Origin: an uncultured Shimia sp.
Lineage (GTDB): Bacteria > Pseudomonadota > Alphaproteobacteria > Rhodobacterales > Rhodobacteraceae
NCBI RefSeq assembly: GCF_913054185.1
Contig: NZ_CAJXIV010000012.1
Location: 1 to 63,793, forward strand
Direction: 5' to 3'
Length of the DNA: 63,793 nt
In this document: positions 55,044-63,793 of the stretch, piece by piece
Layout of the letters: every line of letters begins with the position of its first letter
Numbering within the stretch: position 1 is the first letter of the stretch
The notes under the pieces: model-generated
The model's input: the letters and a program-made list of their open reading frames with translations, nothing else
The model's database searches: none
What the model was told of the DNA's origin: nothing
Made by a program: the position numbers and the translations under genes

Positions 55044-58000
55044 TTACGCAGGCACGGCTGGAGCCGCCGCTTTCTTCTCTCGCCGTTCTTCTTTGCCAAA
55101 GAACACCAGATAGAACACCGGCGCGGCAATCAGCGTCAGAATGGTCGCAAAGGCCAGACCACCCATGATGGTGATCGCCATCGACACAAAGAACGCGTCG
55201 GTCAGAAGTGGCGCCATGCCAAGGATAGTTGTGACCGCCGCCAGCATCACCGGCCGCAAACGTGACACGCTGGCTTTCACAATCGCCTCGCGCATCGGCA
55301 ATCCTTCGGCGCGCACAAAGTCGATCTCCTCGACCAGCACAATGCCGTTTTTGATCAACATCCCAGACAGGCTCAAAAGACCCAGCAAGGCAGTGAAGGT
55401 AAACGGCATGTCCGTACCCAAAAGGCCAATCACCACACCATTCACCGACATCGGCACCAACAACCAAATGATGATCGGCTGGCGGATGGCGTTGAACAAC
55501 AGCACCGAAATCAAAACCATGATCAGCAAGCTCATAGGCAGCTGTTTGCCAAGGCTTTCCTGTGCCTCCGAGCTGTTCTCCAACTCGCCGCCCCATTCCA
55601 TTTTGTAGCCAACCGGGATGTGCATGCCTTCGATTGCAGCCGTGACCTCGGTCTGCACCTGCGCGGCGGTCAAGCCGGAGCGGATATCCGCCCCAACCGT
55701 GATGGTCGCCACGCGGTCGCGTCGGTGCAGCAAGGTGTTTTGGGTCTCATGCACAAAGCCATCCACCATCTGCTCCACTGGCACAAAGCTGTTGGACGTT
55801 GTCGAATAGACCACCTGGTCAACCAGCCCAAAAGCCCCGTCCGGTTGACGCCGCAGAATGATCGGAATCAGACGTTCGTTTTCGCGGAATTGTCCAGTGG
55901 TCAGACCGTCGGTGGAGAACTGGAACATATCGGCGATGTCTTCCCGATCGACACCAGCCGTTTGCGCCCGCTCGGTGGCATAAATTGGTTTGATCACCAA
56001 TTCCTGCTCCCGCCAGTTGGTGCGCACGCTGGTGATGTTCTCAGTGGTTTCGGTCAGCACCTGCGCGGCCTGTGTTGCCAATTGGCGCAACACCACCGGA
56101 TCACTGCCCGAGAAGCGCACCTGAATTGGATCGCCCCCACCGGGACCAAAGACCAGACGTTTGGTGCGGAATTCACCTTCTGGCAAAGCCCCGGCGCCAA
56201 AGGCCTCAAGGTCCTTTTGCAGCGGTGGAATGGCTTCCAAATTCTCCGCCCGCACAATGATATGGCCGTAGCTAGGGTTGGCCTTCTCAGACTCATAGGT
56301 CAGCATAAACCGCGTCGCGCCCTGTCCCACAAAGGTGGCGTAGCTCACAACATCGTCACGCTCATCAAGCCAGTCTTCAAGCAATTCCATCTGCGCAGAC
56401 GTGGTGGCAATTGGCGTGCCCTGCGGCAGTTTGTAGTGCACAAAAAACAGCGGCGTGTTGCTGTCCGGGAAGAACTGCTGCTTCATCAGACCAAAGCCTG
56501 CGTAGCACACCGCCGTCACCGCAATCAGCCCGACAATCACCAACCACCGCATTTTGAGCGCCAGACGCAGGCTTGCGCCGTACATGCGGAAAATCAGCCC
56601 GCCATATGCATCACCTTCATCGCCTTTGCCCTGTTTGAACAGGTAGTGGCCCAGCATGGGTGTCACGGTCAGCGCCAGAACCCAGCTTAACAACAGCGAA
56701 ATACCAATCACCGCAAACAGCGAGAATAGGAACTCCCCGGTCGCATCGGGACTGAGGCCAATGCCAGCAAAAGCCATGATGCCAATGATTGTCGCGCCAA
56801 GCAGCGGAATCTGGGTTTTTCCCGAGGCTTCATCCGCAGCTTCGCGGCTGTTCTTGCCCTGCAACATCGAAATCTGCATGCCCTCGGCGACCACAATGGC
56901 GTTGTCCACCAGCATGCCCATCGCAATGATCAAAGCACCCAGCGAAATCCGTTCCATCTCGATCGAGAAGAACCCCATAAACAGGAAAGTGCCCACAACC
57001 GTCAGGAACAGGGTCACCCCCACCACCACAGCCGCGCGCCAGCCCATAAAGATCGCCAACACCGCAACCACAATGGCCACCGACATGGCGAGGTTCACCA
57101 GGAAATCGTTGGAGGCTTTTTCCACCACCATGTGCTGTTGATAGATTGGATGCAGCTCAACACCGGCAGGGATATCCCCGGCCATTTGTGCGAGCTTCTC
57201 ATCCACGCGCTTGCCAACCACCACGATGTTTTCCGTAGCAATACCGGCCACACCCAAGGTGAAGGCCTCTTCGCCATTGTAGCGAATGATCTGGCGCGGA
57301 TTGTCGACGCGATCGCGGAACACACGGCTCGTGTCGACAAGGTTCACCACCTTGCCGTCTTGGCCCAAGGACAGCCCTGCGATTTCTGACACCGTGTCCG
57401 AGCCATCTGGCCGCATGATCCGTGTCCGCGCCGCGCCGGTGGTCACCGTCCCGGCGGCATTCACCGCGTCGGCATTGGCAATGGCGCCTGCAATGGCGTT
57501 GAGCGAAATGTTCTGGTTCACCGACAAGGCCAAATCCGGCTCAACAAAGATCGCTTCTTCTGGCAGACCCTGAATATCCACATCCGCCACACCATCCACG
57601 GTGAGCAACTCTCGCCGCAAGAAGGTCGCCAGCTCATGTTTCTCGGCATCCGAAAACCCCTCGGCGGTCACGCCTAAGAAGATCCCAAACACATCGCCAA
57701 AGCTATCATTCACCAAAGGTGTGTTGACCCCGGTGGGCAACTGCCTACTGGCATCGGCCACCTTGGCCCGCAGATTGGTCCAGACCTCCGGCAACTCGGT
57801 GCCGTCATATGTCGATTTGATGTGCACATCGATCTGAGACACACCGGGCTGGTTGATAGAGGTGATGTAATCCACCTCTTCCATTTTCTGAATGGCGGAC
57901 TCCAGAGGCTCAGAGACCTCCGCTGCCACCTGCTCCGACGTGGCCCCCGGATACTGGGTAACCACAACCGCTTGTTTGATGGTGAAGGCTGGGTCTTCCA

Positions 58001-58106
58001 ACCGGCCCAAATTCAGAAAGCTAATGCCCCCGCCTATCAGGAAGATCAGCATGATCATCCATGTGTAGATCGGCCGATCAATGGATCCGCGTGCAATATT
58101 GACCAT
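55044..58106 (-). CDS. RND-type efflux pump inner-membrane transporter
   Basis: 1020 residues with twelve membrane helices, two large periplasmic loops and the AcrB/HAE1 pattern (helix 4 region AMGMLVDNAIVVAEGMQ, helix 10 region LSLSGMLIKNGIVLVEEID). Proton-driven export of drugs, lipids or metals, with an adaptor and an outer-membrane channel not encoded here. Eight bases after the adaptor stop, so one operon. Confidence 0.95.
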   Translation of the reverse strand: MVNIARGSIDRPIYTWMIMLIFLIGGGISFLNLGRLEDPAFTIKQAVVVTQYPGATSEQVAAEVSEPLESAIQKMEEVDYITSINQPGVSQIDVHIKSTYDGTELPEVWTNLRAKVADASRQLPTGVNTPLVNDSFGDVFGIFLGVTAEGFSDAEKHELATFLRRELLTVDGVADVDIQGLPEEAIFVEPDLALSVNQNISLNAIAGAIANADAVNAAGTVTTGAARTRIMRPDGSDTVSEIAGLSLGQDGKVVNLVDTSRVFRDRVDNPRQIIRYNGEEAFTLGVAGIATENIVVVGKRVDEKLAQMAGDIPAGVELHPIYQQHMVVEKASNDFLVNLAMSVAIVVAVLAIFMGWRAAVVVGVTLFLTVVGTFLFMGFFSIEMERISLGALIIAMGMLVDNAIVVAEGMQISMLQGKNSREAADEASGKTQIPLLGATIIGIMAFAGIGLSPDATGEFLFSLFAVIGISLLLSWVLALTVTPMLGHYLFKQGKGDEGDAYGGLIFRMYGASLRLALKMRWLVIVGLIAVTAVCYAGFGLMKQQFFPDSNTPLFFVHYKLPQGTPIATTSAQMELLEDWLDERDDVVSYATFVGQGATRFMLTYESEKANPSYGHIIVRAENLEAIPPLQKDLEAFGAGALPEGEFRTKRLVFGPGGGDPIQVRFSGSDPVVLRQLATQAAQVLTETTENITSVRTNWREQELVIKPIYATERAQTAGVDREDIADMFQFSTDGLTTGQFRENERLIPIILRRQPDGAFGLVDQVVYSTTSNSFVPVEQMVDGFVHETQNTLLHRRDRVATITVGADIRSGLTAAQVQTEVTAAIEGMHIPVGYKMEWGGELENSSEAQESLGKQLPMSLLIMVLISVLLFNAIRQPIIIWLLVPMSVNGVVIGLLGTDMPFTFTALLGLLSLSGMLIKNGIVLVEEIDFVRAEGLPMREAIVKASVSRLRPVMLAAVTTILGMAPLLTDAFFVSMAITIMGGLAFATILTLIAAPVFYLVFFGKEERREKKAAAPAVPA

Positions 58107-58117
58107 CACCCCAGCCC

Positions 58118-59170
58118 TCAGTTGCCAAAGCCGACAAAACGGCGCACCGCTTGTCCGTTGGTCAAGGCGCCCCCACCGGTGAGCACAATTTCGTCGCCGT
58201 CGCCCAAACCATCATTGATGCGCACCATGCCAGCAGTTGCTGGTTCACTCTGAACCGCAACCCATGTCACTTTGCCTTCATCGCCGCCCTTGGGATCAAA
58301 CCGCATCACGCCGGTTGCCCCACTGTCATCCATGACAATTGCCGTTGGCGGCACAATTATACCGGTTGAGGGGTTTGCGGCGCTCACGGTCACCGTCACC
58401 GAGGAGCCTGGCAAGATCACCTTGCCCTCCGGTGGTGTCATGCCAAAAGTGATGCGAAAGGTCTGACCAACACTGCTGGTTTCCGCATCAAACTCGCGAA
58501 TTTGCAGATCAAACTCTTCATCGCCACTGGGGAAGCGCGCTTTGATGGTGACGTTCTGATCATTGCCCGCCCGTTGGAACAGAATTTCCGGCACATCCAC
58601 CTCGATGCGCAACTCGCTCAGGTCGTGAATACGCACCACTGGATTGCCGGCGCTCACGGTCGTGAACAACTCCACATTGCGGCTGGACACCAGCGCGTCA
58701 AATGGGGAGGTCAGCGTGGCATGGCGCAGTGACCATTCCGCATTTTTCACCGCAATCAAGGCCAGAGACGCCTGCGTCTCCGCATCATCAATTGTCACCT
58801 GGCTGACCGTGTTGCCGCGCAACTTTTCGAGGCGTTCGACGGTGCGATCCGCCTGTTCTTTCTGCAGAATTGCCTGATTGAGTTGCAGCTCGAATATTTC
58901 CAGATCCAGCCGCGCAATCACGTCACCTTTGCCAATATTTAGGCCTTCGGTCACTGGAAACTCTACAATCTGACCGCCAACTTGAAAGGCCAAATCCACA
59001 GATTGGCGGGCTTTCACCTGACCAAAAAATTGCCTCACAAACGGTACCGGCGCTTCGCTCACCACCATAAGCTTCACCGGCTTCAAAACGTCCTGCGCTA
59101 AGGCTGCCGCTGCGCCGCTCACCGTAATCATCGCCGCCGTGGCGCAGATTTTTCCAAACTGTTTCAGCAT
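58118..59170 (-). CDS. RND periplasmic adaptor (membrane fusion protein)
   Basis: 350 residues. Signal peptide (residues 1-26), split biotinyl-lipoyl-like barrel, an alpha-hairpin (residues about 100-135, INLGKGDVIARLDLEIF-like region) and beta-barrel domain. Joins the pump to an outer-membrane channel such as TolC, which must be supplied from elsewhere. Its ATG overlaps the marR stop. Confidence 0.92.
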   Translation of the reverse strand: MLKQFGKICATAAMITVSGAAAALAQDVLKPVKLMVVSEAPVPFVRQFFGQVKARQSVDLAFQVGGQIVEFPVTEGLNIGKGDVIARLDLEIFELQLNQAILQKEQADRTVERLEKLRGNTVSQVTIDDAETQASLALIAVKNAEWSLRHATLTSPFDALVSSRNVELFTTVSAGNPVVRIHDLSELRIEVDVPEILFQRAGNDQNVTIKARFPSGDEEFDLQIREFDAETSSVGQTFRITFGMTPPEGKVILPGSSVTVTVSAANPSTGIIVPPTAIVMDDSGATGVMRFDPKGGDEGKVTWVAVQSEPATAGMVRINDGLGDGDEIVLTGGGALTNGQAVRRFVGFGN

Positions 59171-59634
59171 TCTTTTTCCTCCAAACGACCGGCGGCAACC
59201 GCACCGGGCATGGCTTTCACAACCAAATTGGCAAACTGGGAGATTTCATCAACTGTCATGCCCGAGATTTCGCGGAACCGCAGTTTCACGCCATCCATCA
59301 GGGACGCACGAGCCTCAAACCCGTCAGGAGTCAATTCCAACACCAGCGCGCGCCGATCTTTCGGATCTCGAACACGCTGCACCAAGCCCCGCGCTTCCAA
59401 TGCGTCCGCCACAGGCGTGATTGCGGAGGGGATGCAAAACGTGTCTTCCGCCAGCACACCCATGCGTTTGGGACGGTCCATAAACACCAATATCCGCCGT
59501 TCCATCTTAGATAGTGGCGGGTCGATATTGATGTCCTCCAACTCAGCTTCAATCTGGTTGAACAGGGCAAAGACACCAATGATTGCCAGAAACTCGTCTG
59601 GCAAATCAGTGTTTGAAAATAGGTTGTCTGGCAC
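59164..59634 (-). CDS. MarR family regulator of the efflux operon
   Basis: 156 residues. Winged-helix fold with the family wing DPKDRRALVLELTPDG and a recognition region IPSAITPVADALEARGLVQ. Probably represses marR-adaptor-pump until a ligand binds; a 19-base inverted repeat lies 17 bases upstream of its start. Confidence 0.9.
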   Translation of the reverse strand: MPDNLFSNTDLPDEFLAIIGVFALFNQIEAELEDINIDPPLSKMERRILVFMDRPKRMGVLAEDTFCIPSAITPVADALEARGLVQRVRDPKDRRALVLELTPDGFEARASLMDGVKLRFREISGMTVDEISQFANLVVKAMPGAVAAGRLEEKEC

Positions 59635-59650
59635 GCGCGAATCTTCAAGT

Positions 59651-59669
59651 TATTTCAGTTTATGAAATA
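59651..59669. promoter_or_regulatory. Candidate MarR operator
   Basis: TATTTCA, GTTTA, TGAAATA: a perfect inverted repeat with 7-base arms just upstream of marR. Typical size and place for MarR dimer binding. Confidence 0.65.
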
Positions 59670-59903
59670 TCCAAATACAGAAGCTTTCTAAACAAGCAAG
59701 AGGGCACCGCCCAAATTCGCGCTGACAAAATGCATCAATTTCCTTTGTTCGTCAGCGCTCTGAGATGATGTGCCGATCAATAATCTCACAGAGATTTCCC
59801 GAAAATTTGATTATAAGTCAGAGCGTTACCTTGCCCGCCCTGTGATTAAATTAACGATGTCGCGGTACCACTGGCCCACTGAAGACGAAGTGGTGTGTGA
59901 ACT

Positions 59904-62183
<2,280 letters not shown>

Positions 62184-62486
62184 CCCCGTCAAACACCGCT
62201 TTCAAAAGCAACACTTTTGGCAGGTAGCGGCTGTCGCCAAAAGGATCGGAGCACGAAACAAGCCCGTTAATTTTCCCATTCAGGCACCGCCGCAGCTCAA
62301 AAAACAGCGCATATCCCTCCTCCGATCGGTATCACTGCGACTTTCGCAAACGGTCCTCCAATCCCCGGCAAGGCATCCCTACCTGAGACGACTTTGTTCA
62401 AACTTGGCAGTCCCGCAACTCTGTAAGCACAGAAAAGGCGGCATGCCCTAACATGCCACCTTCATCGCGCGTCTTTAAGTTATGCC
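62184..62486. other. 303-base convergent gap
   Basis: Between the kinase stop and flgI stop. It holds the flgI terminator at 62433-62462 and a low-complexity remainder without a gene. Nothing else was seen. Confidence 0.5.
62433..62462 (-). terminator. Terminator of the flgL-flgI operon
   Basis: On the minus strand AAGGTGGCATG and CATGCCGCCTT pair with one G-U wobble, followed by TTTT. It ends 25 bases downstream of the flgI stop. Confidence 0.8.
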
Positions 62487-63599
62487 TTAGCGCACAATGA
62501 ACTCCGCATGCAGCGCACCCGCTGCTTTGATGCTTTTGAGGATGTCGATCATGTCACGCGGGGCCACGCCCAGCGCATTCAGACCTTCGATAACTTCGCT
62601 CAGTGATGTGCCCATTGGCACTTCGGCCAGACCGATGCCTTCATCTTCATCGATGTCCGCTTCGGTACGTGGCACCACAACGGTTTCGCCATTGGCAAAC
62701 GGGTTTGGCTGCACCACCAGCGGGGTTTCCTGAACCCTCAGGGTCAAGCCACCTTGTGAGACAGCAACGCGGGAAATGCGCACATCATCCCCCATCACAA
62801 TTGTACCAGAGCGCTGATCAACAACCACACGGGCCTTGCGTTCTGGTTCAACAGATATGTTTTCGATCTGGCTGAGCGCATGGGCCGGAGACGCCTGATT
62901 GGTGCGATCAATATCCACCTGTACGGTGCCCGCATCCAGCATCAAGGCCACCCGGCGGCCGTAGCTGCGGTTAATGGCTTCCTCAATCCGGTTGGCGGTT
63001 GTGAAATCCGGCTCCCGCAACGCCAAACGCATGTTGGTCAGCGAGGAGAAGTCAAAATCAATCTCGCGTTCCACGCGCGCACCGGACGGGATCGACCCTG
63101 AGGTTGGCACGCCCTTGACGACGCCACCGGCCTCCCCTTCAGCCGCCACGCCGCCTGCAATCACCGCGCCTTGCGCAACTGCATAGATCTCACCATCAGC
63201 GGCGTTCATTGGCGTCATCACCAATGTGCCACCCAAAAGGCTTTTGGCATCGCCAATGGCCGAAATGGTCACATCCACCGTGCCACCAGCACGGGCAAAG
63301 GGTGGCAAAGTTGCGGTCACAAACACCGCCGCGACATTCTTGGGTCGCATATTCTCGCCGGTGATGTTCACACCAAGCCGTTCCAGAATATTGCCCATAA
63401 TTTCTTCGGTAAACGGTGCATTCCGCAAGCCGTCTCCGGTTCCGTTCAGGCCAACCACCAAACCGTAGCCAACCAAATCGTTGCCCCGTACACCGTCAAA
63501 TTCTACCAGATCTTTGATCCGGATCGGCGCTGCTGATGCCATCACCGGCATCAGTACGAGGAGCAATAGCATTCTTGCTAAGCTCATGAAGTGTGTCAT
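62487..63599 (-). CDS. flgI: Flagellar P-ring protein FlgI
   Basis: 370 residues, full length. Signal peptide (LARMLLLLVLMPVMASA), the opening RIKDLVEFDGVRGNDLVGYG and GLVVGLNGTGDGL, and the conserved C-terminal GLNALGVAPRDMIDILKSIK. It forms the bushing around the flagellar rod in the periplasm. Its ATG overlaps the preceding stop (ATGA). Confidence 0.97.
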   Translation of the reverse strand: MTHFMSLARMLLLLVLMPVMASAAPIRIKDLVEFDGVRGNDLVGYGLVVGLNGTGDGLRNAPFTEEIMGNILERLGVNITGENMRPKNVAAVFVTATLPPFARAGGTVDVTISAIGDAKSLLGGTLVMTPMNAADGEIYAVAQGAVIAGGVAAEGEAGGVVKGVPTSGSIPSGARVEREIDFDFSSLTNMRLALREPDFTTANRIEEAINRSYGRRVALMLDAGTVQVDIDRTNQASPAHALSQIENISVEPERKARVVVDQRSGTIVMGDDVRISRVAVSQGGLTLRVQETPLVVQPNPFANGETVVVPRTEADIDEDEGIGLAEVPMGTSLSEVIEGLNALGVAPRDMIDILKSIKAAGALHAEFIVR

Positions 63600-63793
63600 C
63601 TTACATAATTCGCCAATGTCAGTTGGGAGAGACGAGCCGTGATCGTGTAGACCATCTCTAGTTGCACTTGAACGGCCTGTAGTTTGCCCGCCACTTCGGT
63701 TTGATCCGCACCGATTAGATCGCTCTGCGTCATCAACATCGAGCTGCGCGACAGCGAATTCTCCGCCATCACATTCTCAACGCGTTCCTGATT
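63596..63793 (-). CDS. flgL: FlgL-like flagellar protein, C-terminus only
   Basis: Incomplete: the last 65 codons, 5' end outside the window. Residues such as NQERVENVMAENSLSRSSML and LQAVQVQLEMVYTITARLSQL are the C-terminal coiled coil of flagellin/hook-associated protein type. Overlap with flgI in an ATGA fits flgL in roseobacter gene order; a flagellin is less likely. Confidence 0.75.
   Translation of the reverse strand, partial: NQERVENVMAENSLSRSSMLMTQSDLIGADQTEVAGKLQAVQVQLEMVYTITARLSQLTLANYVR

Overview
The window looks like chromosomal DNA of a marine Rhodobacteraceae (Roseobacter-group alphaproteobacterium). The reasons are the dnaA-dnaN-recF-gyrB block, a pobA/pca protocatechuate cluster with a BKACE gene inside it, two liv-type ABC operons tied to acyl-CoA ligases, the MsrPQ repair pair, an flgL-flgI end, and mid-to-high GC throughout. 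No rRNA, tRNA, CRISPR array or insertion sequence was recognised by eye. No gene is clearly broken. Only the last gene is cut by the window edge.

Layout. 0.1-5.2 kb: a membrane alpha/beta-hydrolase, the msrP / GDCCVxC protein / msrQ operon and a membrane-anchored FMN glutamate-synthase-domain protein. 5.5-7.1 kb: an AT-richer two-gene insert, a PhyH-like Fe(II)/2OG oxygenase with a sulfotransferase. 7.1-15.9 kb: clpB, a small conserved protein, two membrane methyltransferase-like proteins, pyrF, a Nudix hydrolase, dinB with an N-terminal Cys4 knuckle, a CDF transporter and a TetR regulator with two matching operator-like sites. 16-25 kb: an eight-gene minus-strand operon with a long-chain acyl-CoA synthetase, LivG, LivH, an 85-residue membrane protein, LivM, a binding protein, LivF and a PaaK-like ligase. 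A hybrid kinase and an OmpR-type regulator (25.3-27.9 kb) are divergent from it. 28.2-28.9 kb: a lone Imm11/DUF1629 protein. 29-38.9 kb: a second liv operon with another acyl-CoA ligase, preceded by a pair of acyl-CoA dehydrogenases of which only one keeps the catalytic Glu, and a divergent TetR gene. 39.2-48.2 kb: a PfkB sugar/nucleoside kinase, nth, and the replication-start block. 48.3-54.2 kb: pcaQ-pobA-pcaCHG-BKACE-pcaB, with no pcaD. 54.2-63.8 kb: an exonuclease, a MarR-controlled RND efflux operon, a second hybrid kinase and flagellar flgL-flgI.

How it fits together. The two liv systems, three acyl-CoA-forming enzymes, two dehydrogenases and the protocatechuate branch suggest a cell that imports carboxylic and aromatic acids, activates them with CoA and funnels them to central metabolism. 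The substrates are inferred, not shown.

The most interesting things seen are: (1) a dispersed intergenic element in four copies, two of which form a hairpin with a compensatory base-pair change; (2) the oxygenase-sulfotransferase cassette; (3) a small 11-Cys protein translationally coupled between MsrP and MsrQ; (4) a PaaK-like ligase without the usual phosphate-binding loop, in an operon with an unnamed membrane microprotein; (5) a pca cluster with BKACE and no pcaD; (6) a possible small RNA after the first two-component system. All coordinates come from reading the sequence; no database search was run.
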